In this document: positions 26,938 through 35,544 of the stretch, piece by piece
How positions within the stretch are numbered: the stretch's first letter is position 1
Layout of the letters: the number at the start of each line of letters is the position of its first letter
DNA from: Williamsia sterculiae
GTDB lineage: Bacteria > Actinomycetota > Actinomycetes > Mycobacteriales > Mycobacteriaceae
Direction of reading: 5' to 3'
Assembly: GCF_900156495.1 (NCBI RefSeq)
Contig: NZ_FTNT01000002.1
Span: 543,057-607,056, forward strand
Length of the DNA: 64,000 nucleotides
Made by a program: the position numbers and the translations under genes
Notes under the pieces: model-generated
What the model saw: the letters and a program-made list of their open reading frames with translations, nothing else
Database searches by the model: none
What the model was told of the DNA's origin: nothing

Positions 26938-29525
26938 GGCTGCACCGACTGGAGCTCGATGACTTCCGCGGAATCGGCCACCGCGAGGTGGTGTTCGCCG
27001 ACACGGGTGTGACCGTCGTGGAGGGAGACAACGAGGTCGGCAAGTCGTCGATGGTCGAGGCGCTCGATCTGCTCCTCGACCTGCGATCCGACAGTGCGAG
27101 CCGACGGGTGCGGGCGGTCGCGCCCGCGGGACGCGACGTCCCCACTCGGGTGCGGGCTGAGATCTCCTGCGGTGAGCACAGGTTCGTCTACACCAAACAG
27201 TTCAACAAGCAGAACAGCACCGAACTCGACATCATCACACCGGTGCGGGAACAGCTCACCGGGCGCGCCGCCCACGAGCGCGTGCAGCAGATCATGGCCG
27301 GTGCGGTCGACACCGCGCTCTTCCGGGCGTTGCGGCTGATGCAGTCCGACGACCCCACGCCGGTGGGTCTGGACGAGAGTGCGGCCCTGACCACGGCACT
27401 CGACCGCGCCGCCGGCAGCAGCGGATCCACCACCGACGACAGCGGCATCCTCGACGCCGCACGCACCGAGTACGAGCGGTACCACACCGCGGGTCGTGGC
27501 AAGCCCACCGGTGAACTCGCCGCAGCCGAGGACGCTCTGGCCGCGGCCGATGCCGAGGTGGCCAGGGTCGCCGCGGTGCTGGCCGAAGCCGCCCGCGATG
27601 CCGACGAGTTGCGGGCCGTGGCCGAGCGGCAGCAGACCGAGCGGCGGTCGCTCGAACTGTCTCGGGTGGATCTGGCTGCGGTGGAACAGCAATGGGTCGA
27701 GGCCTCGGCCCTGCAGGTCGCATTCGAGAAGGCGTCCGCCGAAGTGGTGGTACTCGACAACCGCATCGAGCTGGCCCGCCGCGACGCGCGCGAGCGCACC
27801 GAGATCATCGATCGGGTCGGGCAGCTGCGGGACGAGATCATCACCGCGCGAGAACAACTCGATACCATGGTGGTGACCGCAACAGAGTCCGAACAGGTCC
27901 GTGAGCATACGGTGGCGGCCCTCGCCGACACCCGCAGCCGACTCATCGCGGCCGAGCAGCGTGACCGTGCGCGCGCCGCGCTCGCCGACGTCGGGCGTCT
28001 CGGCGACGAGTTGCGCGCTCTGGACAACCTGGTCGACAGGGTGCGGGAACTGCGCGCCGAGGTGGCCGCCACCGACGGTGAACTCGCGGTGCTGACCGTG
28101 GACGACGAGGTGGTCGCCGCGGCCTCGGCCGCCGCGGAGGCGTTGGCCGTGGCCAGGGCGCGACATGACGCGGTCGCGGGCACGATCGCCGTGGTGCGCA
28201 GCGGTGACATGCAGGTCCGGGTGGACGGTGACGAGGTCGTCGGCGGTGATCCGACCCGCACGCTCGGTGCCGATACCGTCGTCACGATCGGTGACCACGT
28301 CGAGATCCGGTTGCGCAGCGGGGTCGATGTCGAGGAGGTGGCGTCCCGGTTGGCCGATGCGCAGTCGGCGTGGGACGACCTCGGCGCACGGCACGGGCTG
28401 GGCACCGTCGCGGAGTTCGAGGCCGCGGCCGCGCGTCGACGATCGGTGCGGCGCGAGCACGACTCCGCGGTGATCCGGCTGCAGGCGACGCTGGCCGGGC
28501 GCGACGAGGCCGGACTCGGCCACAGCCGCGAACTGCTGGAGGCCCGGATCGAGGCCATGCGCCCGCAGTGCGTCGAACCCGACGGCCTGGAGCCCTCGAG
28601 TGACGATGTGGGGGTGTTGCGCGAGGAGGTCGCGCGACAGGCGGCGGAACAAGCCACTGCGGTGGCCGATGCCCGCCACGCCGCCGACGTGGTGACCACC
28701 CTGACCGCGAGGTTGACCAGCCTCAGGGAATCGGCCGAGCAGGCCGCGGTTGCTCTCGCTGACGCACGTGCCGTGGTGTCCGACGCGGAACTCGACGGCC
28801 TGCTCACCCGGTTGCTCGGCGATCGTGAGTCCGCCGCGCAGAGGTGTGAGGCGACGGGGGCGCGGTGTGCCGAGGTCGATGTGGCCGGGGTGGAGATGCA
28901 CCGCGACGCATTGTTGCAGGCCGTCGAGGACAACCGCGGTCGTCTCGCCGATCTGCGCGACCGCGAGTCCGGGCTGATCGCGCGACTCGAGCTGTGCCGT
29001 TCCGAGGCCCGGTTCGACTCGCTCGAAGCCGCCGAGACCGTCAGAGAGCACGCCACCGCCACCGCCACCGCCGTGCGACGCCGTGCGGCGGCAGCAGCAG
29101 AGCTTTACTCCACATTGATGCGCCACCGCGACGCGGCCCGGGCGCGGTATGTCGCCCCGTACACCGAGCAGGTGGAGAAGCTGGGACGCCTGGTGTTCGG
29201 CACCGATCTGCAGGTGGAGGTCACCGATGACCTGCAGATCCGGGCGCGCACCCTGCACGGGCGCACGGTGCCGTACGAGTCCCTGTCGGGCGGAGCGCGT
29301 GAGCAACTGGGCCTCATCTGTCGGTTGGCCTGTGCGCAACTGGTTGATGCCCGGGACGGTGTTCCGGTGATCCTCGACGACGCGCTCGGCAACACCGATC
29401 CGCGGCGACTGTCCAGCATGGGCGTCACGCTCGGCCATGCCGCCCGCGATGCCCAGGTGATCGTGCTGACCTGCACCCCGGAGCGTTACCGGACGGTCGC
29501 GGGAGCCGAGGTGGTCTCGCTGTGA
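26934..29525 (+). CDS. SbcC/Rad50-like (YhaN type) AAA ATPase without a zinc hook
   Basis: 863-residue ATPase partner of the upstream phosphoesterase. The Walker A motif GDNEVGKS is at residues 31-38, the ABC-type signature LSGGAREQ near 784, and Walker B VPVILDDALG near 810. Long Ala/Arg/Glu-rich coiled-coil arms lie between, roughly 190-410 and 470-770. Where Rad50/SbcC have the C-x-x-C zinc hook, this protein has a short strand-rich segment (about residues 415-465) with MQVRVDGDEVVGG and VVTIGDHVEIRLRSG and no paired cysteines; one isolated Cys occurs later in RPQCVEP. The ATG overlaps the stop of the previous gene. A role in DNA-end processing is inferred from the family. Confidence 0.85.
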   Translation: MRLHRLELDDFRGIGHREVVFADTGVTVVEGDNEVGKSSMVEALDLLLDLRSDSASRRVRAVAPAGRDVPTRVRAEISCGEHRFVYTKQFNKQNSTELDIITPVREQLTGRAAHERVQQIMAGAVDTALFRALRLMQSDDPTPVGLDESAALTTALDRAAGSSGSTTDDSGILDAARTEYERYHTAGRGKPTGELAAAEDALAAADAEVARVAAVLAEAARDADELRAVAERQQTERRSLELSRVDLAAVEQQWVEASALQVAFEKASAEVVVLDNRIELARRDARERTEIIDRVGQLRDEIITAREQLDTMVVTATESEQVREHTVAALADTRSRLIAAEQRDRARAALADVGRLGDELRALDNLVDRVRELRAEVAATDGELAVLTVDDEVVAAASAAAEALAVARARHDAVAGTIAVVRSGDMQVRVDGDEVVGGDPTRTLGADTVVTIGDHVEIRLRSGVDVEEVASRLADAQSAWDDLGARHGLGTVAEFEAAAARRRSVRREHDSAVIRLQATLAGRDEAGLGHSRELLEARIEAMRPQCVEPDGLEPSSDDVGVLREEVARQAAEQATAVADARHAADVVTTLTARLTSLRESAEQAAVALADARAVVSDAELDGLLTRLLGDRESAAQRCEATGARCAEVDVAGVEMHRDALLQAVEDNRGRLADLRDRESGLIARLELCRSEARFDSLEAAETVREHATATATAVRRRAAAAAELYSTLMRHRDAARARYVAPYTEQVEKLGRLVFGTDLQVEVTDDLQIRARTLHGRTVPYESLSGGAREQLGLICRLACAQLVDARDGVPVILDDALGNTDPRRLSSMGVTLGHAARDAQVIVLTCTPERYRTVAGAEVVSL

Positions 29526-29555
29526 GCGGTGCCGTGACCGTCGGTGCGTGCCGTT

Positions 29556-29585
29556 TTGAGATCGGTTGACGCACTAGGTTAGGCT
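29556..29585 (+). promoter_or_regulatory. Predicted promoter of tRNA-Arg
   Basis: TTGAGA (29556-29561) and TAGGCT (29580-29585) are 18 bp apart and end 13 bp before the first base of the tRNA, a suitable distance for a short processed 5' leader. Confidence 0.5.
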
Positions 29586-29598
29586 GATCCGTGCCCGA

Positions 29599-29671
29599 GC
29601 CCCCGTAGCTCAGGGGATAGAGCGTCTGCCTCCGGAGCAGAAGGTCGCAGGTTCGAATCCTGCCGGGGGCA
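29599..29671 (+). tRNA. tRNA-Arg, anticodon CCG
   Basis: 73-nt cloverleaf. The acceptor stem GCCCCCG pairs with CGGGGGC, the D arm is AGCTCAGGGGATAGAGC, the anticodon stem TCTGC/GCAGA encloses loop CTCCGGA (anticodon CCG, reading CGG codons), and the T arm contains GGTTCGAATCC. The discriminator base is A and the 3' CCA is not encoded. It stands alone between the SbcC-like gene and a lipoprotein gene; no integrase or attachment repeat is seen beside it. Confidence 0.97.
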
Positions 29672-29685
29672 CAGTGACATTCCTG

Positions 29686-29700
29686 CCGCCCTCCGGGCGG
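29686..29700 (+). terminator. Hairpin after tRNA-Arg, likely terminator
   Basis: CCGCCC-TCC-GGGCGG forms a perfect 6-bp stem with a 3-nt loop 14 bp after the tRNA. There is no run of T residues after it, as is common for actinobacterial terminators. Confidence 0.5.
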
Positions 29701-29796
29701 TGTGACGACCTCCCCGCACATCGCGGAACGATCTCGCTTCGGACACGGTTACCGAGTCCAGGTAATGGTCGAATTCTCACCCCCGATCACCGGGGT

Positions 29797-30438
29797 ATGA
29801 CACAGATGCGCTCCCTGCGAACCCTGGTGATCGTGCTGGCCGGCCTGACCGCGCTGCTCACCGCCTGCGATGCGTCCGGCGGGTCGGCGACGTCCCGGGC
29901 ACCGAGCACCGTCACGGTGACACCGACGACCACGGAGTCGTCGACACCTCCGCCGGACACCACCATCACGGTGACCCGCGCGGCCGACGATCAGACCGGC
30001 GGTGACGATCAGACCGGCAGTGACGGTCAGTCCGGCGGCGACTCCGGTGGTGCCGCGACGTCCACCGACGCGGGGCAACCGCCCGCGGGTCAGGGGACAG
30101 GGGGATCGGCGTACCTCGGCCACTGGCAACGTCACGACAGCAGTCTGGAGTTCGGGTCGGGGACCGGCAGCATCCTGCTCGGGTCCAGTTGCTGCGATGT
30201 CGAGAAGTGGTCGTTCACATGGGCCGATGGAGGAGGGTCGAACGCGACGATGACCCTTGGCGAGCGGATCGCTCTCCACGGGGAGGGTGCCGGTGCCGAT
30301 CTGCGTTCGGGCCAGACGTTCACCGCCACACCCAGTCAGGACGCGGCCGGTACCGCGATTCTCCTGGTTGCCGATCCCAACGGTTTCACGTCGACCTGGT
30401 GCCGTGCGGGCGGTGGCAGCCCCGACTGCGGGGCGTGA
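29797..30438 (+). CDS. Secreted lipoprotein of unknown function
   Basis: 213-residue predicted lipoprotein. The N-terminus MTQMRSLRTLVIVLAGLTALLTAC is a classic signal with lipobox LTAC. A long Thr/Ser/Gly/Asp-rich low-complexity region (~residues 30-105, including repeated DDQTGG/SDGQSGG units) probably spans the cell envelope. A compact C-terminal domain follows, with four Cys (a Cys pair in GSSCCDVEKW, then TWCRAGG and PDCGA) that could form two disulfides. I do not recognise the domain. The ATG at 29797 is chosen as the start of the signal peptide; one three codons later is equally good. Confidence 0.7.
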   Translation: MTQMRSLRTLVIVLAGLTALLTACDASGGSATSRAPSTVTVTPTTTESSTPPPDTTITVTRAADDQTGGDDQTGSDGQSGGDSGGAATSTDAGQPPAGQGTGGSAYLGHWQRHDSSLEFGSGTGSILLGSSCCDVEKWSFTWADGGGSNATMTLGERIALHGEGAGADLRSGQTFTATPSQDAAGTAILLVADPNGFTSTWCRAGGGSPDCGA

Positions 30439-30484
30439 TCTGTCGCTTCTCGCGACGGCGCCCGTGGGGGATATGGTCACCGGC

Positions 30485-31312
30485 ATGGACCCCGACGCCC
30501 GCACCCTGAACCGTGACACCACCGTGTGCATCTCCCTGTCGGGGCGGCCGTCGAACATCGGAACCCGATTCCACAACCACCTGTACAACGATCTGGGGCT
30601 CGACTTCGTCTATAAGGCGTTCACCGCGCACGATCTCGTCGACGCCGTCGCGGGGATCCGCGGTCTGGGTATCCGGGGCGCCGGCATCTCGATGCCGTAC
30701 AAGGAGGCGGTGATCCCGATGGTCGACGTGATGCACGATTCCGCATCGGCCATCGAGTCGGTGAACACCATCGTCAACGACGACGGCACCCTGCACGCCT
30801 ACAACACCGACTATCAGGCCGTCGCGAACCTGCTGCGCGACAGCGGGTTCGACGTGTCCTGGGATGTCGCGGTGGCCGGCAGCGGTGGGATGGCGAAAGC
30901 GGTGGTGGCGGCGGTCCGCGACAGTGGGTTCGGTGAGATCACCGTGGTGTCCCGTAACCCGGAGACCGGTCGGGAGCTGGCCGACAAGTACGACGCACGG
31001 TGGGTCGACGCACTGGGCGGCCAGCGACCGCGGTTGCTGATCAACGCCACCCCCATCGGGATGAGCGGGGGATCGCAGGCCGACGACCTACCGTTCACCC
31101 ACGACGCGGTCGCCACCGCGACCGCCGGTGTCGACGTGGTGGCGATGCCGCCGGACACCCCGTTCGCCCGCACGTTCCGTGACTCCGGCCGGCCCGTGAT
31201 CACCGGCGACGCGGTGATCGCACTGCAGGCCGCCGAACAGTTCGTGCTCTACACCGGGGTCAGGCCCACCGACGAGCAGATCGCGGCGGCCTCGGAGTAC
31301 TCCCGACGCTGA
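30485..31312 (+). CDS. Shikimate 5-dehydrogenase-like oxidoreductase
   Basis: 275-residue member of the AroE superfamily. The substrate-binding part includes SLSGRPSNIG (the shikimate-anchoring Ser region), GAGISMPYKEAV with the catalytic Lys, and NTIVNDDGTLHAYNTDYQA with the conserved NTD. The NADP part has the nucleotide motif VAGSGGMAKAV followed by SRN. It differs from biosynthetic AroE at several positions (MPYKE instead of VPHKE) and no other shikimate genes are near, so it may be a paralogue acting on another polyol or aminoshikimate-like compound. A TATGGT hexamer 8 bp before the ATG at 30485 suggests a leaderless mRNA; an ATG 12 bp upstream overlaps that hexamer. Confidence 0.78.
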   Translation: MDPDARTLNRDTTVCISLSGRPSNIGTRFHNHLYNDLGLDFVYKAFTAHDLVDAVAGIRGLGIRGAGISMPYKEAVIPMVDVMHDSASAIESVNTIVNDDGTLHAYNTDYQAVANLLRDSGFDVSWDVAVAGSGGMAKAVVAAVRDSGFGEITVVSRNPETGRELADKYDARWVDALGGQRPRLLINATPIGMSGGSQADDLPFTHDAVATATAGVDVVAMPPDTPFARTFRDSGRPVITGDAVIALQAAEQFVLYTGVRPTDEQIAAASEYSRR

Positions 31313-31325
31313 GCCGGGCCAACGG

Positions 31326-32015
31326 TCACTTACGGCCGCGGGTCCACTGCATACCCCAGCCATATGCGGCGTCGACCGCGTCCTGCGCCCCGCGGATGTA
31401 GCGGACCTCACGGTTCACCACCAGTTCGCCACCACGGTTCTCCACCAACGCGATCGCACACGACATCGCGCCCTGCTGGTGTTCGTCGAGGCGCACCTCG
31501 ATCTCCGGCCCCCGGACCGGGACCAAGGTGACCACGCCGTCGGCGGCGGCCCAGTTCGGTACGCCCTCGTAGATGTACGCGAAGATCAACAACCGTCGGA
31601 TCGCACCGGTTGCGCTCAGGTCGATGGTCATGTTCTCGCCGCCACCGCCGGTGCGGTCGTCACCGTCGAGCACGATGATGGGTCGCCCCTGGGCGGGAGC
31701 GCGGAACGAGTTGCCCAGGGCCTGCACGATGCCCTTGCTGCCGTCGGAGAACTCGTACATGCACGCCAGATCCAGGTCGATCCCGCCCGAGGCCGCACCC
31801 ACCGCGCGCTTGAGGAATCCGCCGGACCGCTGCCCGGGATCGCGGGCGGTCCAGCGCAGGTTGACCCGCAGCTCTCCCGTGGTGGCACCCTGTTTGGTCA
31901 ACGAGATGGCCGGGGTGGACTTGGTCAACGTGATCTTGGACAGCGAGACACCCGGTCCACCGGCAGGTGGATTCGCCTGCTGGTTGCCCGGTCGTTTGGT
32001 GTAGTCGATGCCCAT
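31326..32015 (-). CDS. TerD-family protein
   Basis: 229-residue protein of the TerD/TerZ stress family. Calcium-binding acidic loops typical of the family are visible (IDLDLACMYEFSDGS and IIVLDGDDRTGGG), together with GVSLSKITLTK at the start of the domain. Unlike classical ter operons, no other ter gene is adjacent. The ATG at 32015 is chosen over one seven codons upstream for its fit to homologues. Function is unclear; family members are linked to tellurite, phage and envelope-stress resistance. Confidence 0.85.
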   Translation of the reverse strand: MGIDYTKRPGNQQANPPAGGPGVSLSKITLTKSTPAISLTKQGATTGELRVNLRWTARDPGQRSGGFLKRAVGAASGGIDLDLACMYEFSDGSKGIVQALGNSFRAPAQGRPIIVLDGDDRTGGGGENMTIDLSATGAIRRLLIFAYIYEGVPNWAAADGVVTLVPVRGPEIEVRLDEHQQGAMSCAIALVENRGGELVVNREVRYIRGAQDAVDAAYGWGMQWTRGRK

Positions 32016-32064
32016 GTGGTTTCCGTCCCCGATCACCTTCGCCGGACGCGAGACAAGCGGCCGA

Positions 32065-32877
32065 TCAGTTCATCGACAGCGGGGTGCCGCCGCGCTCGGC
32101 GATCATCTGCGTGAGTGTCTGCACCTCATTCTGCTGCACCGAGACCATCTGCTGGGCCAGATCACGCACGTAACCTTCGCTGACATGTGCCTTGTCGGCC
32201 GCGTACCGCATCATCGGCAGACCGCCCTGGTGGTGTCGCAGCATCAACTGCATGAAGTAGAGATCCAGCGGCTGTCCGCGCAGCGCCCGCAGCTTGTCCA
32301 TCTCGCTGGTCACCGCCATTCCTGGCATGGGCGGTGTCTCCGCCCCACCTGACGACATGGAACCCGATGGCATGGTGCTCTGAGATGTCGCAGGCATGGA
32401 CATCCCCGGCATGGACATGCCGTGCATGTCGTGGTCACCCTTCATCCACGCCATCGGTGTACCCGGATTGTCTGCCGGATATCCCCAGCGACTCAGCCAG
32501 GACTGCATCTGTCCCACCTGATTGGTCTGCTGGGTCAGGATGTCGTAGGCAGTGTTGCGCACCGCGGGGTCGGACCCGTTGTACAGCTCGATGGTGGCCA
32601 TCTCCACTCCCTGCTGGTGGTGGCGCACCATGTCCTGGGCGAACCCGACCGCGGCCGAGTCCGCGGCCGGGCGATCGTCGCCGTCACGGTCCGACAGCGA
32701 CGACTGCACGAGCAGTCCGACACCGACACCGATCAGCAGCAGAGCGATCGCACCCAGGCCGAAGACGGCAGGCAGCTGACGTCGCCAGCCCCGGCTCGGC
32801 GCCTGGGCCGTCCGACCGGGCTCGGTATCCGCGGAATCCGGGTTCTCCGTGTCTGTAGGCATCTTCCGCGAACTCAT
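32065..32877 (-). CDS. DUF305 protein, membrane-anchored
   Basis: 270 residues. A single N-terminal helix (VFGLGAIALLLIGVGVGLLVQ) anchors an extracytoplasmic DUF305 domain made of two helical halves. Each half carries the family's His-rich motif: FAQDMVRHHQQGVEMA and FMQLMLRHHQGGLPMM. A Met/His-rich insert (MHGMSMPGMSMP) lies between them and could bind copper, though this is only suggested by composition. The ATG at 32877 overlaps the stop of the DUF3105 gene as ATGA, so the two are translated as a unit. Confidence 0.85.
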   Translation of the reverse strand: MSSRKMPTDTENPDSADTEPGRTAQAPSRGWRRQLPAVFGLGAIALLLIGVGVGLLVQSSLSDRDGDDRPAADSAAVGFAQDMVRHHQQGVEMATIELYNGSDPAVRNTAYDILTQQTNQVGQMQSWLSRWGYPADNPGTPMAWMKGDHDMHGMSMPGMSMPATSQSTMPSGSMSSGGAETPPMPGMAVTSEMDKLRALRGQPLDLYFMQLMLRHHQGGLPMMRYAADKAHVSEGYVRDLAQQMVSVQQNEVQTLTQMIAERGGTPLSMN

Positions 32878-33773
32878 CCGGCCGGGGTGGGTGCCGCGGC
32901 GCCGTTCTCGTCGGTGGCCGCGGTGGTGCCCGTGCCGTTCATCGGCACCGCGTCCTTGGGTAGCGGTCCGGAATCCGCGGCGGGCGGATTGCTCGGATCG
33001 AAGGCACCCGGAATGGCCGCGCACTCGGCGCCGACCTCTGGGTAGGTCGTGACATCCGGATGGCCGGAGTACGACCCCTTCTGGGAGTTGCGCCGCAACG
33101 CGGTGATGAAGTGGTCGATTCGCTGATCCGACGCCGAGTCGAGCTTGAGCTGATGTCCCCAGGACTGCACCGAGATCGGCGAGCTCAGACCCGGATACGG
33201 CGACATCAGCGTGTACTGCTGGCCGGTCACCTTCTGCTTCAGCGCATCCAGATCACCGGGCTTGATGGAGTCCGGGTTGTAGGTGATCCAGATCGATCCG
33301 TGCTCGAGTGCGTGCACCGCGTTCTCCGAACGCAATGGCTTGGGGTAGACGATGCCGGTGCAGGTGGCCCACACCTGATCGTGCGGCCCACCGAACGGAG
33401 GTGACTGGTCGTAGGCGACCCGCTGCGCCGCCGTGACGTGCTGGCCCGCGGGGTAGTAGACCTTGGTGACCCCGGCGATGTCCTTGGACGGGTCCGGATT
33501 CGACGCCGTCGGCACCCACTTCTGGGCCTCCTGCTTGGACTGGAACTTCGGCACCAGGTAGACGGCCAATGCCGCGATGATCACCGCGACCACCGCGACG
33601 GCGCCGATGGTCAGCCACGGCAGCTGGCGCTTCCCCCCGGCCTTGACCACGGGGACGCTGCCCGAGCGACGCTTCTGGTCCTTACGCGGTTTGTCGGGCG
33701 ATCTCGGTGGAGTCTTCTGGGAGGAGTTGGTCTGCTGCGGCCGGTGTTCGTTCGGCCTGCTCTGGTATGACAT
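32874..33773 (-). CDS. DUF3105 protein, membrane-anchored
   Basis: 299 residues. A Lys/Arg/Ser-rich cytoplasmic head is followed by one transmembrane helix ([22 protein letters not shown]) and an extracytoplasmic DUF3105 domain with the family motifs [19 protein letters not shown] and [13 protein letters not shown], which contain several conserved His. It ends in a Pro/Ala/Thr-rich tail. It is co-transcribed with the DUF305 gene, a common pairing in actinomycetes. A TAGACT hexamer on the minus strand (33821-33816) is a candidate -10 box. No enzymatic role is known to me. Confidence 0.82.
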   Translation of the reverse strand: MSYQSRPNEHRPQQTNSSQKTPPRSPDKPRKDQKRRSGSVPVVKAGGKRQLPWLTIGAVAVVAVIIAALAVYLVPKFQSKQEAQKWVPTASNPDPSKDIAGVTKVYYPAGQHVTAAQRVAYDQSPPFGGPHDQVWATCTGIVYPKPLRSENAVHALEHGSIWITYNPDSIKPGDLDALKQKVTGQQYTLMSPYPGLSSPISVQSWGHQLKLDSASDQRIDHFITALRRNSQKGSYSGHPDVTTYPEVGAECAAIPGAFDPSNPPAADSGPLPKDAVPMNGTGTTAATDENGAAAPTPAG

Positions 33774-33853
33774 CGTCACTCTCGCGTCGGCGGCTTCGGC
33801 AGGGTTCGCGCCGAGAGTCTACTGGTCCGCACCCGGTGCGGATATCACCGCGA

Positions 33854-33883
33854 TTTCCGGCGACACAGACGGGCCAATAGGAT
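33854..33883 (+). promoter_or_regulatory. Predicted argS promoter
   Basis: TTTCCG (33854-33859) and TAGGAT (33878-33883) are 18 bp apart. The start point would be close to the GTG at 33892, pointing to a leaderless or nearly leaderless argS mRNA. Confidence 0.45.
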
Positions 33884-33891
33884 GGGGTGCC

Positions 33892-35544
33892 GTGAACCCC
33901 GCCGATCTCGCGTCAGTGGTCCGTGCCGCCACCTCGACGGTCATGCGCAGCCATGACCTCGACGATTCCGTGCTGCCCGAGACGGTGACCATCGAGCGAC
34001 CGCGCAACCCCGAGCACGGCGACTACGCCACCAACATCGCGCTCCAGGTCGGTAAGAGGGCCGGGGCGAACCCGCGGGAGCTGGCCGGCTGGTTGGCCAC
34101 CGAACTGGGCGAGCAGGCCGGGATCGCCGACGCCGACGTCGCCGGCCCGGGATTCGTCAACCTACGGTTGTCCGCGGAGAGCCAGAACGCACTCGTCGAC
34201 ACCGTGCTCGATCGTGGCGCCGACTACGGCACCGGTGATCTGCTGGGTGGGCAGGTGATCAACCTGGAGTTCGTCTCGGCGAACCCGACCGGGCCCATCC
34301 ATCTCGGTGGTACCCGATGGGCCGCCGTCGGCGACGCGCTGGGGCGGGTGATGACGGCGCAAGGCGCCGCGGTCATCCGCGAGTACTACTTCAACGACCA
34401 CGGCGCGCAGATCGACCGGTACGCCGCGTCGCTGGATGCGGCCGCCCGCGGCCTCCCGGTTCCCGACAACGGGTACGCAGGCGACTACATCCACGACATC
34501 GCCGCGCAGGTGGTCGCCGACGTCCCCGGCGTGCTCGACCAACCCGACACCGAACGCCTCGAGACCTTCCGCGCCCACGGTGTGGATCTGATGTTCGACC
34601 ACATCAAGCGGACCCTGCATGAGTTCGGCACCGACTTCGACGTGTTCACCCACGAGAACGAGATGTTCACCTCGGGGATGGTCGAGCAGGCCGTCGAGGA
34701 ACTCAAGGCCAACGGCAATCTGTACGAGAAGGACGGCGCCTGGTGGCTGCGGTCCACCGACTACGGTGACGACAAGGACCGCGTGGTCATCAAGAGCGAC
34801 GGTGACGCGGCCTACATCGCCGGTGACCTCGCCTACTACCGCGACAAGCGGGCGCGTGGTGCCACCCTCTGCATCTACATGCTCGGTGCCGACCATCACG
34901 GTTACGTGGTGCGGTTGACCGCGGCGGCCGCCGCCCTCGGCGACGACCCGAGCACCGTGGAGGTGCTCATCGGCCAGATGGTCAACCTGGTCCGCGACGG
35001 CAAGCCGGTGCGGATGAGCAAGCGTGCGGGCACCGTGATCACCATGGACGACCTCATCGACGCCGTCGGGGTGGACGCGGCCCGGTATTCGCTGATCCGG
35101 TCCTCGGTGGACGTCAACATCGACATCGACCTCGATCTGCTGACCAGTCAGACCAACGAGAACCCGGTCTACTACGTGCAGTATGCCCACGCGCGGCTCT
35201 CGGCGATCGCGCGCAACGCCGAACAGTTGGGCCTCGCGGCCTCGACCGAACACCTCGAACTGCTGGTGCATCCGGCCGAGGGAGAGCTGATCAGGACCAT
35301 CGGCGACTTCCCGGAGGTGATCCGGACCGCCGCGGAACTGCGCGAGCCACATCGTGTCTGCCGCTACCTGGAGATCCTCGCCGGTTCGTATCACCGTTTC
35401 TACGATCGCTGCCGGGTGCTGCCGCAGGGTGACGACGAGCCCGCGGACCTCCATCGCGCGCGGCTGGCGCTGTGCGCGTCCGCGCGGCAGGTGCTCGGCA
35501 ACGGTCTGGCCATGGTGGGCGTCAGTGCGCCGGAGCGGATGTGA
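33892..35544 (+). CDS. argS: Arginyl-tRNA synthetase
   Basis: 550-residue class I aminoacyl-tRNA synthetase charging tRNA-Arg. The HIGH-type motif is HLGG at residues 137-140, and the KMSKS-type loop is RMSKRAG at ~374-380. The N-terminal Add-1-like region and the C-terminal anticodon-binding helical domain are both present, giving the normal family length. The GTG start at 33892 matches the family and the predicted promoter; a much longer upstream frame is a shadow. Its stop overlaps the lysA start as GTGA. argS heads the lysine/threonine biosynthesis run, as in mycobacteria. Confidence 0.96.
   Translation: MNPADLASVVRAATSTVMRSHDLDDSVLPETVTIERPRNPEHGDYATNIALQVGKRAGANPRELAGWLATELGEQAGIADADVAGPGFVNLRLSAESQNALVDTVLDRGADYGTGDLLGGQVINLEFVSANPTGPIHLGGTRWAAVGDALGRVMTAQGAAVIREYYFNDHGAQIDRYAASLDAAARGLPVPDNGYAGDYIHDIAAQVVADVPGVLDQPDTERLETFRAHGVDLMFDHIKRTLHEFGTDFDVFTHENEMFTSGMVEQAVEELKANGNLYEKDGAWWLRSTDYGDDKDRVVIKSDGDAAYIAGDLAYYRDKRARGATLCIYMLGADHHGYVVRLTAAAAALGDDPSTVEVLIGQMVNLVRDGKPVRMSKRAGTVITMDDLIDAVGVDAARYSLIRSSVDVNIDIDLDLLTSQTNENPVYYVQYAHARLSAIARNAEQLGLAASTEHLELLVHPAEGELIRTIGDFPEVIRTAAELREPHRVCRYLEILAGSYHRFYDRCRVLPQGDDEPADLHRARLALCASARQVLGNGLAMVGVSAPERM

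Noticed and set aside
26478..29438. A 986-codon minus-strand open frame opposite the SbcC-like gene
   Set aside because: It is an antisense frame over a gene with intact Walker motifs and strong start signals; in very GC-rich DNA such long mirror frames are common, and its protein is low-complexity without motifs.
29599..29700. tRNA-Arg as an integration site of a genomic island
   Set aside because: No integrase gene and no second copy of the tRNA 3' end were seen nearby; both flanks look like core chromosome.
31326..32015. Part of a tellurite-resistance (ter) operon
   Set aside because: Only a single TerD-like gene is present; no terB, terC or related genes adjoin it.
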